DNA from: an uncultured Oscillospiraceae bacterium
GTDB taxonomy: Bacteria; Bacillota; Clostridia; Oscillospirales; Ruminococcaceae
Reading direction: 5' to 3'
DNA length: 64,000 nucleotides
Assembly: GCA_910586535.1 (NCBI GenBank)
Contig: CAJUHS010000005.1
Location: 71,504 to 135,503, forward strand
Positions 8,002 through 16,492 of this stretch are shown one piece after another. Position 1 is the stretch's first letter. The number at the start of each line of letters is the position of its first letter. The notes beneath the pieces were generated by a model. The model had not been told where the DNA came from and ran no database searches. It saw only the letters and a list, made by a program, of their open reading frames with translations. The position numbers and the translations under genes are program-made.

Positions 8002-8310
8002 GTAAAATAATTTAAACCGATGATTGAGAGTAGTAGCTTCGGAGGGTCGCTAAACAAGCTTCAGCTTGCAACAGAGAGCCGCAGAGGGTGGAATTGCGGC
8101 AGCGGATACCGGTGTGAATGGACTCATGAGGGCAAACCGAGGAACGGAATTTTTCGTTCGTTAGGGGCGACGCAGATCCGTGCGTTATTCGGGGCGCGTA
8201 TGTCAGTACGTTGCATTGAGAGGCGTAATTTTTTACGCAACTTGGGTGGTACCGCAGGAACTTATATCCTGTCCCATTAAAGCCATAGGGCTTGTGGGAC
8301 GGGTTTTTTG
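8002..8310 (+). ncRNA. T-box riboswitch, tryptophan specifier, with terminator
   Basis: A classic tRNA-sensing leader. An AGTAGTA stretch near 8027 fits the Stem I S-turn. The specifier region reads GTGAATGGACTC with UGG (Trp) at 8119-8121. The T-box proper AACTTGGGTGGTACCGC is at 8239-8255. A terminator follows, pairing CCTGTCCCA and AGCC with GGCT and TGGGACGGG at about 8268-8303 before TTTTTT. Uncharged tRNA-Trp would stabilise the antiterminator and switch on the downstream transporter genes. The specifier reading rests on its position before ACTC, as in well-studied leaders. The UGGU acceptor-pairing bases would need a G-U pair with a G73 tRNA. Confidence 0.92.
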
Positions 8311-8403
8311 TTTTATTGGGTACACTAAACTCAAAACATTACTAAATTTAAATACACCGCTGTAAGCTGACACTTGCGGCACACCATGAAAGGATCGGTC
8401 ACT

Positions 8404-9429
8404 ATGAAAAAAATCAAACTTGCAAAAATCGCCTCGCTTATTCTGACTGCGGCTATGGCAATGAGTTTCGCCTCCTGCTCAAACAAAAACACAGATAACG
8501 GAGGAAATGACGTAGGAAACGCCTCATCGGACGGCTACAAAGCAGGCGTTATCCAGTACGGCAGCCACCCATCGCTTGACAACTGCTACGCAGGCGTTGA
8601 GGAGGCTCTCAAGGCTGCTGGGATCACCGACATCGACCGTCAGGACGGTAATTTCGACAGCGCCACCTGCGATACTATAGCGAAAAATATGGTTGCAAAA
8701 AATTATGATATCATCTACGCTATTGCAACTCCTGCGGCTGTTTCGGCTTACGCTGCCGCAGCTAACACGGATATCCCGGTAATTTTCTGCGCGGTTTCCG
8801 ACCCTGTTGCGGCGGGTATCGTTGAGGACATGGCTGCTCCCGGCGGCAACTGCACCGGTACATCAGATATTCTGGATTTCAGTTCTCAGGTGGAGCTTAT
8901 TCAGGCTCTTCAGCCCGACGTTAAGAAGATAGGCGTTTTGTACACCACAAGCGAGGCTAACTCCGTTTCCCAGCTTGCAAGCCTTAAGGAAGTCGCCGAA
9001 AGCAAGGGACTTGAAATCGTGGAGCAGGGCGTACAGGGTGCGGCGGACGTTCCCCAGGCGGCGATGACCCTCGCTGCAAAGGTAGACTGCATAAACAATT
9101 TCACCGATAACAACGTTGTAAGCAACCTTACCGTTCTTCTGGAGCAGGCAAACGCTGCCGGAATACCGGTTTACGGCTCCGAGGTTGAGCAGGTATCCAA
9201 CGGCTGCATGGCTTCAATAAGCATTGATTATGTCGCTCTCGGCAAGGTAACGGGCGAAATGGGCGTACGCGTTCTGAACGGCGAAAGCGCGGGGACTATC
9301 GCGGTCGGACAGATATCCGAGGGTACTCCCGTTGTGAACACCAAGGTAATGGAGAAGTTCAATATCGCGCTTCCCGAAGCATATGCTAACGCTGAAAAGG
9401 TTACGACCGATACCGAGGCGGCTGAATAA
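8404..9429 (+). CDS. trpX: ABC transporter substrate-binding lipoprotein, probable tryptophan (TrpX-like)
   Basis: 341 aa with an N-terminal lipoprotein signal ending in SFASC, then an ABC_sub_bind fold (VIQYGSHPSLDNCYAGVEEAL, IYAIATPAA, AAGIPVYGSEVEQV). The ATG at 8404 is set by AAAGGA at 8388-8393; a TTG at 8374 and an ATG at 8386 are in frame but poorly placed. In Firmicutes this family (TrpX with TrpY and TrpZ) imports tryptophan and is controlled by tryptophan T-boxes, which fits the UGG specifier upstream. The protein should be anchored outside the membrane. The ligand is inferred from the leader, not from the binding site. Confidence 0.85.
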   Translation: MKKIKLAKIASLILTAAMAMSFASCSNKNTDNGGNDVGNASSDGYKAGVIQYGSHPSLDNCYAGVEEALKAAGITDIDRQDGNFDSATCDTIAKNMVAKNYDIIYAIATPAAVSAYAAAANTDIPVIFCAVSDPVAAGIVEDMAAPGGNCTGTSDILDFSSQVELIQALQPDVKKIGVLYTTSEANSVSQLASLKEVAESKGLEIVEQGVQGAADVPQAAMTLAAKVDCINNFTDNNVVSNLTVLLEQANAAGIPVYGSEVEQVSNGCMASISIDYVALGKVTGEMGVRVLNGESAGTIAVGQISEGTPVVNTKVMEKFNIALPEAYANAEKVTTDTEAAE

Positions 9430-9443
9430 CTAAAATAGTTGCA

Positions 9444-9464
9444 GGGGACGGGTCTCCCGCCCCC
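9444..9464 (+). terminator. GC-rich hairpin after the binding-protein gene
   Basis: GGGG-A-CGGG (9444-9452) pairs with CCCG-C-CCCC (9456-9464). Only TTGTTATTT follows, so read-through is likely. It resembles the GGGGACG/CGTCCCC hairpin at 63.2 kb. Confidence 0.4.
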
Positions 9465-9536
9465 TTGTTATTTCTAATGCTTTTGATGATAGACCGCTTC
9501 AGCATTCCGTCAGCTGTTCTAATGTCTGTATAACCC

Positions 9537-9565
9537 TTGTAAATCCGTGCAAAATATGGTATAAT
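9537..9565 (+). promoter_or_regulatory. promoter before the permease gene
   Basis: TTGTAA (9537-9542), 17 bp, TATAAT (9560-9565), 33 bp upstream of the permease ATG. This would let the permease be expressed independently of the T-box. Confidence 0.6.
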
Positions 9566-9598
9566 AAATATCATAAAATTTCAGCGAGGTAATTTTTT

Positions 9599-10495
9599 AT
9601 GGATATAGTAATGAATGTTTTACGCGTAACACTTGAAGAGGGACTTATGTACGCCCTGCTTGCAATAGGTGTTTACATAACCTACAGCATACTGGACTTC
9701 CCCGACCTGTCCGTGGACGGCACTATGCCCATGGGCGCGATAGTCACGGCGGTGCTTATCATACACGGCGTGAACCCATGGCTCTGCCTTGCGATAACCT
9801 TTGCACTGGGAATGGCTTGCGGCGCGGTAACGGGACTTCTCCATGTCAGGCTGAATATACGTCCGCTTTTGTGCGGTATTATTGTGTACACCGCCATGCT
9901 GTCCCTTAATTTAGTAATTCTTTTCAAAGGCAACAACGGAATTACCGTGGCTTCTTTTTTCAAAAAGCCGACAATTTTCAACAGCGGCATTGCAGAATTT
10001 TTTCCCGAAAAGTGGAAGATCGTTATACTGTCTCTGATATTGGTAGTCATCTGCAAAATTATTATGGATTTTTACCTGAAAACCAAGTCGGGACTTCTTC
10101 TCCGCGCCACGGGGGACAACGAGCGGTACGTTACCATGCTTGCCAAGGATCCGGGCTACACAAAAATTCTGGGACTTGCAATAGGCAACGGCTTTGCGGC
10201 TCTGTCCGGCTGCGTTATCGCGCAGCAGAAAGGCTCCGCCGATCAGCAAATGGGCGTTGGCATGGTAGTATTGGGACTTGCTTCGGTAATTATCGGTCTG
10301 AGCGTTTTCAAAAAAGTAAAGTTCATGAAAGCCACTACCATGGTGATTTTGGGCAGTATTCTCTATAAAGCGTTCCTGTCGGCTGCGCTGGCGATGAATC
10401 TTCCCACAGAGTACCTGAAGCTGCTTATGGCGGTACTGTTTACCCTTGCGCTGGTATTCAGCGAGAAATTCAAGGGTAAGAAAAAACGTGCGTAA
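9599..10495 (+). CDS. trpY: ABC transporter permease (TrpY-like)
   Basis: 298 aa, eight or nine hydrophobic segments, BPD_transp_2 family (PDLSVDGTMPMGA, LLRATGDNE, IGNGFAALSGCVIAQQ). It is the membrane partner of the preceding binding protein. GCGAGG precedes the ATG. The ATPase expected next in the operon lies 4.2 kb away at 14743, beyond cargo genes. The last 16 codons (VLFTLALVFSEKFKG) recur in a diverged copy at 11054-11106, after the next gene. Confidence 0.85.
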   Translation: MDIVMNVLRVTLEEGLMYALLAIGVYITYSILDFPDLSVDGTMPMGAIVTAVLIIHGVNPWLCLAITFALGMACGAVTGLLHVRLNIRPLLCGIIVYTAMLSLNLVILFKGNNGITVASFFKKPTIFNSGIAEFFPEKWKIVILSLILVVICKIIMDFYLKTKSGLLLRATGDNERYVTMLAKDPGYTKILGLAIGNGFAALSGCVIAQQKGSADQQMGVGMVVLGLASVIIGLSVFKKVKFMKATTMVILGSILYKAFLSAALAMNLPTEYLKLLMAVLFTLALVFSEKFKGKKKRA

Positions 10496-10550
10496 CAGCT
10501 TGTATAAATATAATTTGCAGCATTATTTTTATTGATACGGGGTAAAACAT

Positions 10551-11051
10551 ATGCAAAAAAATCAGCGGCAAAAATTGATAATTGTAACAGGCTCTCCCTG
10601 CGTTGGCAAAACGACCGTTACGGATACGCTTTTCACTTGCTATGAAAACAGCGCGTTTTTCGACGGCGACTGGGCATGGTGCGTAAATCCGTTTTCCCTT
10701 AACGATAGGAGAATGCGTAACGGAGATAAAACGATGTCTTTCGCATTGTCCACATACCTAAATTCAGAATTTGACTATGTTTTCTTTTCGACTGTGATCG
10801 CTGTAGATAAGACCATTCGTGAGAACATTCTGAAAGATATAACGGCAAAGGATTTTTCGGTAACATCATTTACCCTGACCTGTTCTGAGGAAACTCTGCT
10901 TGAACGCCACAAAAAGCGCGGAGATAAAAATGAATGCTCCTTTTTCTGGCTGCATTTGAAGCCGCTTGAGGGCGACTATGTTATTGATACGGACAATAAA
11001 AGCGTACAGCAAATAGTTGACGAAATGAGAAAAATTATTGATGAGGAATAA
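10551..11051 (+). CDS. small P-loop nucleoside/nucleotide kinase-like protein
   Basis: 166 aa. Walker A is VTGSPCVGKTTVTD near residues 13-26, FFDGDWAWCVNP follows the next strand, and a lid-like LTCSEETLLERHKKRGDK region lies near 115-130. It belongs to the broad AAA_17/AAA_33 kinase group; the substrate cannot be read from the sequence. GGGG lies 9 bp before the ATG. It sits between the permease gene and a remnant of the permease 3' end, so it appears to be a single-gene insertion, like the P-loop gene at 5599. Confidence 0.65.
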   Translation: MQKNQRQKLIIVTGSPCVGKTTVTDTLFTCYENSAFFDGDWAWCVNPFSLNDRRMRNGDKTMSFALSTYLNSEFDYVFFSTVIAVDKTIRENILKDITAKDFSVTSFTLTCSEETLLERHKKRGDKNECSFFWLHLKPLEGDYVIDTDNKSVQQIVDEMRKIIDEE

Positions 11052-11053
11052 TG

Positions 11054-11106
11054 TTTACGGAGGTGCTGTTTGCTCTTGCGCCGGTGTTCAGCGAGAAATT
11101 CAAGGA
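11054..11106 (+). pseudogene. second copy of the 3' end of the permease gene
   Basis: This stretch encodes TEVLFALAPVFSEKFKE, against MAVLFTLALVFSEKFKG at the end of the permease. Over 47 aligned bases about seven differ, with a 19-bp identical core TTCAGCGAGAAATTCAAGG. It begins directly after the stop codon of the inserted kinase. Probably the original permease 3' end, displaced by insertion. Confidence 0.75.
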
Positions 11107-11307
11107 ACGGGGAATACCCCGCAGGCAAAGTCACACCCAAAGCAAAATACAAAATTCCTGATATTTGATATGCCCCTTCAAGGAGGCGGGGAAATTTTTT
11201 ATGAATTATAAAAATTTATTGGACTACACTACGCCGTAACGAAACAGGCGGATATAGAGTACGCTCCTACAAGCGCGTATGCAAAGATATTTTTAAGGGG
11301 AATATTT
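11107..11307. other. intergenic stretch with short debris and a GC hairpin
   Basis: It holds an imperfect GGGG-AATA-CCCC hairpin near 11110 and a GGAGG-led short ORF starting at 11201 that stops after 12 codons. A stop-free stretch in the frame of the next gene (11212-11307) reads like protein (LHYAVTKQADIEYAPTSAYA) but has no start codon. It may be further gene remains; I recognise nothing specific. Confidence 0.3.
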
Positions 11308-11853
11308 ATGAAGATTGATGATTTACATATTGTTAATTACTGTCACCCCAGTTGCACGCCTTTGCTGAACATCATGCGCTTGCCGAAAGACGAGGCGTTT
11401 GCGCTGGCATATAAAATGGCTGGGCAGAACAAGGATACTACTGCGTTCTACAGGTTTGCAGATTTTGATAATTATTATCCAAGGCGCTTGCAAACTGACA
11501 AGCTATTACACGCACGATTTGTAGAACTCGGTGGTAAACCTTTGCAGGAACACCCTCTTTCATTTGTTCTACAAGGAAGTGCTTATCTGAACGATTGGTT
11601 TGATAACGGAATTGTTACAAAGATACCGCTAAATCGTATTTCTTCTGACTATATTAGCTTTACATATGGTGATAGTATGGCTTCCATTAAAAAGCATAGT
11701 GAGTTTACTATGCTTACAAAGGATATGCTTTTAAAGGTGATGTCGGATTATGACGGCACACTGGAGGATTTTATGAATAATATTGAAAAACAGTATCATT
11801 ATATAGAAGTGCAGGTTTGGGATGACGAATGTGTAATACTAAACACCAATTAA
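11308..11853 (+). CDS. conserved protein of unknown function
   Basis: 181 aa, soluble, no signal or membrane segment. Conserved-looking phrases include NYCHPSCTPLLNIMRLP, FYRFADFDNYYPRR and HPLSFVLQGSAYLNDWF. I believe similar proteins occur as accessory genes in Clostridia but know no function. AAGGGG lies before the ATG. Its last codons, AAC-ACC-AAT-TAA, are the first bases of a palindromic repeat element (11842-11932), so the current C terminus is element-encoded. Confidence 0.7.
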   Translation: MKIDDLHIVNYCHPSCTPLLNIMRLPKDEAFALAYKMAGQNKDTTAFYRFADFDNYYPRRLQTDKLLHARFVELGGKPLQEHPLSFVLQGSAYLNDWFDNGIVTKIPLNRISSDYISFTYGDSMASIKKHSEFTMLTKDMLLKVMSDYDGTLEDFMNNIEKQYHYIEVQVWDDECVILNTN

Positions 11854-11932
11854 AAAATGTATAAAAAATCAATTCAAAATTCACGTATATGATTTTGACG
11901 CAGATTTTTTATTTGCATTTTTAATTGGTGTT
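11842..11932. repeat. 91-bp palindromic repeat element, copy A
   Basis: Perfect 15-bp terminal inverted repeats, AACACCAATTAAAAA (11842-11856) and its complement (11918-11932). The interior contains ATAAAAAATC and GATTTTTTAT. Related elements lie at 39757-39849 and 51997-52092, and a more distant one at 16493-16589. It supplies the stop codon of the upstream gene and could fold as a transcript hairpin. No transposase; MITE-like or REP-like. Confidence 0.7.
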
Positions 11933-11944
11933 GAGGATAAGAAC

Positions 11945-12511
11945 ATGGATAATTTGATTTTAGTAACTCCAACAAAAGAGCATGAAGCGCAAGTAATGGA
12001 ATTCCGTGAAGAAATGCTGAAAAACGGCGAGGGCTTTTATGGGTGTTCCGGTTTAAATAGTGTGTCCAGCTATGACGAATGGCTGGACTTTGAGGGACGA
12101 TTTGAACGTCTTGGCTGGACTCCGTCTTCTACATACCTTGGCATTCGTATTTCCGACGGCAGACTTATTGGAATGATCGATTTGAGACACGAGCTTTCCG
12201 GCTTTTTGCTGAAATATAACGGTCAAATTGGCTACAGTGTCCGACCGTCGGAGCGCAAAAAGGGTTATGCCAGTCAGATGTTGTTACTTGTACTAAAAAA
12301 AGCTGAAAACTTTGGTTATAAAAAAGTTCTTGTGTGTTGCAACAAGGCAAATGCTCAATCCGCCAGAGTGATACAAAAGCGCGGCGGTGCGCTTGAAAAT
12401 GAAGTGGTTCACGAGTTCAGTCCTCCCAACAAACCTGACATTATACAACGGTATTGGATTGAAACAGATTGCAATTATCGAAAATTTGATACCTTTACAA
12501 TTTCCGGTTGA
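11945..12511 (+). CDS. GNAT family N-acetyltransferase
   Basis: 188 aa. The GNAT core is visible: LGIRISDGRLIGMIDLRH (beta 2-4), then IGYSVRPSERKKGYASQML, where RKKGYA matches the acetyl-CoA binding R/QxxGxG/A loop, and NAQSARVIQKRGG near 135-147. GAGGAT precedes the ATG, inside or next to repeat copy A. The acceptor substrate is unknown. Part of the cargo region splitting the trp transporter operon. Confidence 0.85.
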   Translation: MDNLILVTPTKEHEAQVMEFREEMLKNGEGFYGCSGLNSVSSYDEWLDFEGRFERLGWTPSSTYLGIRISDGRLIGMIDLRHELSGFLLKYNGQIGYSVRPSERKKGYASQMLLLVLKKAENFGYKKVLVCCNKANAQSARVIQKRGGALENEVVHEFSPPNKPDIIQRYWIETDCNYRKFDTFTISG

Positions 12512-12613
12512 GCAGTAAATAAATCATTTGAAAGCATCGCTTCGCGGAAATTAGCAGAAAAACTGAATTTTGTGCAAACGTCCGAATGTATGACCGTAAA
12601 AAAACGATTCTGA
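12512..12613 (+). pseudogene. C-terminal fragment of another GNAT acetyltransferase
   Basis: The frame directly after the previous stop reads ESIASRKLAEKLNFVQT and on to VKKRF-stop. The (N/S)xASxxLAEKLxF pattern is the usual C-terminal GNAT motif. There is no start codon or N-terminal part, so this is a fragment left by deletion or recombination. Confidence 0.6.
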
Positions 12614-12640
12614 AAATTTGAAAATTAAGGATAAAAAATT

Positions 12641-13198
12641 ATGTGCAAAGAAAAACTTGTAAACCGATGCAGTTGGGTAAATATGAAAAATCCGCTCTAT
12701 GTGCAGTACCACGACAGCGAGTGGGGCGTTCCTCTGCACGATGACAGGCGGCTGTTTGAAATGCTGATATTGGAGGGCTTTCAGGCGGGACTAACATGGG
12801 AGTGCATACTGAACAAAAGGGAGAATTTCCGATGTGCCTTTGACGGCTTCGACCCAGAAATCATCAGCCGATATGATGATATAAAATGTGCGGAGCTGCT
12901 GAACGACGAGGGCATTATCCGCAACAGGCTGAAAATAAAAGCGGCTGTGCAAAACAGCAGCGCGTTCCTGAAAATACAAAAGGAATACGGTTCGTTTGAC
13001 CGTTACATATGGGGATTTACGGACGGAAAAGTCGTTTATGAGAGCTGTGATATTCGGACGACTTCGCCGCTGTCCGACCAAATTTCAAAGGATCTCAAAA
13101 AGCGCGGAATGAAGTTTGTCGGCTCAACGATCATTTATTCATATTTGCAGGCGGTTGGCATTATCAACGGACATGAAAAGGACTGCGATTTTATGTAA
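12641..13198 (+). CDS. tag: DNA-3-methyladenine glycosylase I
   Basis: 185 aa, matching Tag in length. Family motifs are present: RCSWVN near 9-14, YHDSEWGVPLHDDRRLFE near 24-41, LEGFQAGLTWECIL near 45-58, and the C-terminal metal site with Cys and His (NGHEKDCDF). It excises 3-methyladenine from alkylated DNA. The zinc ligands expected in Tag (an N-terminal Cys, His and C-terminal His, Cys) are all available. AAGGA lies upstream of the ATG. Located in the cargo region, next to a P-loop gene. Confidence 0.93.
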   Translation: MCKEKLVNRCSWVNMKNPLYVQYHDSEWGVPLHDDRRLFEMLILEGFQAGLTWECILNKRENFRCAFDGFDPEIISRYDDIKCAELLNDEGIIRNRLKIKAAVQNSSAFLKIQKEYGSFDRYIWGFTDGKVVYESCDIRTTSPLSDQISKDLKKRGMKFVGSTIIYSYLQAVGIINGHEKDCDFM

Positions 13199-13217
13199 AA
13201 ATAAAAGGAGAACAACA

Positions 13218-13898
13218 ATGAAACTACAGATAAGCGACAATCTTATAAAACACTATTTGCGAAATGTATACTTTATCAACGGACACAGCTGCGCGGGGAA
13301 ATCCACCATGGCAAAAATGCTTTCCGAGCGGTACGATATGATTTGGTGCGGCGAGAATTATCACGACGCTTTCCCGCGTGAAAAGCTGTCCCGCTGGAAG
13401 CAGCCGGGACTGTGCTATTTTGACACAATGAACGGCTGGGAGGAATGGCTCAGCATGACTCCCAAGGAGCATTGGGAATGGACATACAACGTGTCCCAAG
13501 AGTGCATTGAAATAGAAATATGCGAGCTTATCAAACTGTCCGCAGACGGAAAGAAAATTATTGTCGATACGAACATACCGCCCGACGTTCTGCGGGAAAT
13601 TTCCGATTACAATAATGTTGCCATTATGCTCTGCGATCCGCCGGATATTTGTTTCTCGCGCTTTTTCGACCGCGACGACCCCGAAAAACAATTTATGCTG
13701 GAGCAGATAAAAAAATGCAAAGACCCCGACGCCGCTCTCAAAAATTTTAACTCATGGGCTTTGTACCACCCTCCTGTGGAGATCGACTGGAACAACACGG
13801 GTTTTTTTACCTACACGCGCTCCGATTTTGAAAACGATACGCGGGAGGAAGTTCTCAGCATTTTAGCGGAACATTTCGGACTGAACGGTAACAATTAA
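13218..13898 (+). CDS. P-loop ATPase/kinase-like protein
   Basis: 226 aa from ATG 13218, which has AAAAGGAG 9 bp upstream; longer in-frame starts lie inside tag. The Walker A loop is NGHSCAGKSTMAK near 20-32, followed by IIVDTNIPP near 115 and IMLCDPPDICFSRFF near 135, the order of an uncharacterised kinase family in Clostridia. Substrate unknown. It is the third free-standing P-loop kinase-like gene in the first 14 kb. Confidence 0.7.
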   Translation: MKLQISDNLIKHYLRNVYFINGHSCAGKSTMAKMLSERYDMIWCGENYHDAFPREKLSRWKQPGLCYFDTMNGWEEWLSMTPKEHWEWTYNVSQECIEIEICELIKLSADGKKIIVDTNIPPDVLREISDYNNVAIMLCDPPDICFSRFFDRDDPEKQFMLEQIKKCKDPDAALKNFNSWALYHPPVEIDWNNTGFFTYTRSDFENDTREEVLSILAEHFGLNGNN

Positions 13899-14027
13899 GA
13901 AAAAATCATATAATAAGTCTGCCCAAACAGACAGCGGTCACGCGGCGAAATTTTGAAAATGTCTGCAATGTGCCAGGCGAGATAAATAATATCAATTTTT
14001 AAAATAATAAAAACCGGAGATAAAATT

Positions 14028-14645
14028 ATGAAACCAAAAGCTGTTCGGAAAAAGCTTTTAACGGCAGCGTTAATTGTAATCGGCGTATTAATACTCACAA
14101 CCGCCGCCGCATTGATTTCATTGGAAGTGCGTACAAACGCCATGCTTGATGATTATTCGACGGTATATGACAATGAAAAATATCAGAAAAATGTCATGGC
14201 GGATAATGTGGAAGTAATAACGCAAGATATTTCCTGCGGGTATGCTGTAATAGAAATGTTTTCGTCGTGGGACGGCAAAAGCATTACGGAAGAAGCTCTT
14301 TACAGTGAATACGGCAGAGTAGTTGCTTCAACGGGTAGTCTTTTCGTGATGAAATGAACAAACAGTTCCCCGAGTACACAACAACAATGCATAAATATTT
14401 ATCAAATACCGAATTGATAGACAAGGTTTATAACAGCCTTTCAAGGGGGATACCTGTTCCGTTTGAGTGGGGCAGCGCCGTATAACGGTGAAGAGGCGCT
14501 TCGGGAATTTATTTCCCACTCCTTTAAAAATACGGATTTTTTCAAGCTTGAAGCTTATCATAGAAGTGAAACCGCCAAATCGGGGAGAGTTCTTGAAAAA
14601 TCCCCAATGCGCGTCACGGACACGGCGGAACGCTTTGTAAAATAA
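14028..14645 (+). pseudogene. broken gene for an exported C39-like cysteine peptidase, joined to other coding debris
   Basis: The 5' part (14028-14357) encodes a signal-anchor helix and DISCGYAVIEMFSSWDG, a motif typical of C39-like peptidase proteins with the catalytic Cys. A one-base frameshift near 14338 leaves the frame, and coding resumes as FRDEMNKQFPEYTTTMHKYL up to PVPFEW. A second frame change near 14472 leads to PYNGEEALREFISHSFKN and ends at 14645; this last part may belong to a different gene. CCGGAG precedes the ATG. Clearly non-functional. Confidence 0.7.
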
Positions 14646-14742
14646 AATATTTCTCCATATAATGAGGTGTGCTGCTGCATTGCGAGGGATATGTACAGAA
14701 TTTAACTTTCAACTATCAACTGTAAGAATCGAGGTCAATAAA

Positions 14743-15516
14743 ATGCTTGAACTAAACAATATCACAAAAATTTTTAACGCGGGAACAGTTGACGAGACTA
14801 CCCTTTTCGACAACTTTTCCTTTAAGCTTGACAAGGGAGAATTTGCGGCGGTCATAGGCTCCAACGGCAGCGGAAAGACCACCCTGCTGAACCTTGCCTG
14901 CGGCACTATCAGGCCCGACAGCGGCACTATCCTTTTTAAAGGCGAGGACATCACAAAGCTCCCCGAACACAAGCGCGCAAAAACTATCGGGCGGGTCTTG
15001 CAGGATCCACGTCTCGGTACCTGCGGCAACCTTACCATACTTGAAAATATGGCTCTTGCGGACAACAAAAACAAGCCCTTCGGCTTGGGCGCAGGAGTCA
15101 ACAAAAAGCGTATGGACTACTACAAAAGTCTGCTGGAGACCTGCGGAATGGGTCTGGAGAACAGACTGAACGTCCCCGTGGGAAATTTAAGCGGCGGACA
15201 GCGTCAGGCGGCGGCTCTGATAATCGCCTCCATGACGGACATTGACCTGCTTGTCCTTGACGAGCATACAGCGGCTCTCGACCCCAAGTCCTCGGAAACT
15301 CTTATGGAGATAACAGACAAGGTGGTCAAAGAGAAGAACCTTACCACACTTATGGTTACTCACAACCTGCGGTTCGCCATAGAATACGGTACAAGGCTTG
15401 TGATGATGCACGAGGGCAGGTGCGTACTTGACATTAAGGGTGAGGAAAAGAAAAACGCCGAGGTTGACGATCTGTTGAAAATATTCAACGAGATAAGTAT
15501 TGAAATGGGGAACTGA
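14743..15516 (+). CDS. trpZ: ABC transporter ATPase (TrpZ-like)
   Basis: 257 aa. Walker A GSNGSGKTT near 39-47, Q-loop LQDPRLGT near 87, signature LSGGQRQ near 148, Walker B DLLVLDEHTAALD near 167-179 and H-loop THNLRF near 204. It is the expected third component of the transporter at 8404-10495, from which it is separated by about 4.2 kb. GAGGT at 14731-14735 sets the ATG; a longer frame from 14662 lacks a ribosome site. It overlaps nothing and is followed 1 bp later by a dehydrogenase gene. Confidence 0.88.
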   Translation: MLELNNITKIFNAGTVDETTLFDNFSFKLDKGEFAAVIGSNGSGKTTLLNLACGTIRPDSGTILFKGEDITKLPEHKRAKTIGRVLQDPRLGTCGNLTILENMALADNKNKPFGLGAGVNKKRMDYYKSLLETCGMGLENRLNVPVGNLSGGQRQAAALIIASMTDIDLLVLDEHTAALDPKSSETLMEITDKVVKEKNLTTLMVTHNLRFAIEYGTRLVMMHEGRCVLDIKGEEKKNAEVDDLLKIFNEISIEMGN

Positions 15517-15517
15517 T

Positions 15518-16468
15518 ATGAAAATTGCAATTCTTGAAGCGGGAACTGTCTCCCGCGGAGATATTTCCTTTGAGGAGCTGTACAGCTTGGGCGACGTTAC
15601 AGAGTACCGCCTGACGCCAATTGACAAGATCGTGGAAAACGTCGGGAACGCAGAGGCTGTCCTCTGTAACAAGACCCCATTTACCGCTGACGTGCTTAAA
15701 GCCTGTCCGAACCTGAAATACATCGGATTATGCGCTACCGGCTACAACAACATAGACCTGAAAACCTGCCGCGAGCTTGGAATAACCGTCAGCAACGTCC
15801 CCGCCTACTCCACAGGAGCGGTGGCTCAGCAGGTGTTCTCGTTCATACTTGATTTTTTCAGCAGGACTTACGAGTACGGCGGGTTTGTCCGTGACGGGGG
15901 CTGGCTGAAGTCGGAGACCTTTTCAGACTTCGTTTTTCCCACCCGCGAGCTTGAGGGAAAAACTATCGGCGTGATTGGCTACGGTTCAATAGGCAGACGT
16001 GTGGCGTGTATCGCCCGCGCTTTCGGTATGAACGTTATCGTGAACACCAGAACTGCCAAGCAGGACAGCTCAGTGCGGTTTGTCGGCATAAAAGAGCTTT
16101 TTTCGGAGTCGGATATTATCACTGCTCATTGTCCCCTTACTGAGGAAACGCGGGGACTTATCGGCAGGGAGAACCTTGCGCTCTGCAAGCCCTCCTGCAT
16201 AGTGATAAATACCAGCCGAGGCGACGTGGTGGACGAACAGGCTCTTGCAGACGCGCTTAACGGCGGAAGAATTGCAGGCGCGGCTCTTGATGTGCTCCGC
16301 TCCGAGCCTATGTCGGGGAACTGTCCGCTTTTGGGAGCTAAAAACTGCATTATTACTCCTCATGTTGCATGGGCGGCTTTAGAGACCCGCGAAAAACTGG
16401 TAAAAACAGTCGTTGAAAATCTTAAGGCATATATCGGCGGAAGTCCTGTAAATACGGTCACAGACTGA
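15518..16468 (+). CDS. D-isomer-specific 2-hydroxyacid dehydrogenase
   Basis: 316 aa. A Rossmann fold with VIGYGSIGRRV near 150, catalytic Arg in NTSRGDVVDE near 233, Glu in RSEPMS near 262 and His in TPHVAWA near 286. It reduces a 2-keto acid or oxidises a D-2-hydroxy acid with NAD(P)H. The sequence resembles glycerate/hydroxypyruvate-reductase-type members (HVAWAALETRE), but the substrate is not certain. GGGGA precedes ATG 15518. It starts directly after the ATPase gene and so is probably in the same transcript, although a link to tryptophan transport is not obvious. Confidence 0.88.
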   Translation: MKIAILEAGTVSRGDISFEELYSLGDVTEYRLTPIDKIVENVGNAEAVLCNKTPFTADVLKACPNLKYIGLCATGYNNIDLKTCRELGITVSNVPAYSTGAVAQQVFSFILDFFSRTYEYGGFVRDGGWLKSETFSDFVFPTRELEGKTIGVIGYGSIGRRVACIARAFGMNVIVNTRTAKQDSSVRFVGIKELFSESDIITAHCPLTEETRGLIGRENLALCKPSCIVINTSRGDVVDEQALADALNGGRIAGAALDVLRSEPMSGNCPLLGAKNCIITPHVAWAALETREKLVKTVVENLKAYIGGSPVNTVTD

Positions 16469-16492
16469 ATATCATAAGTATATTTTCTTACA

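Noticed and set aside
8002..8310. The leader before the binding protein as a cobalamin or other metabolite riboswitch
   Set aside because: The TGGTACCGC T-box, the specifier region and the terminator/antiterminator layout identify a T-box.
11212..11307. An N-terminal extension of the unknown gene at 11308
   Set aside because: The frame is open and protein-like but contains no start codon with a ribosome site after the TAA at 11209; the ATG at 11308 has AAGGGG.
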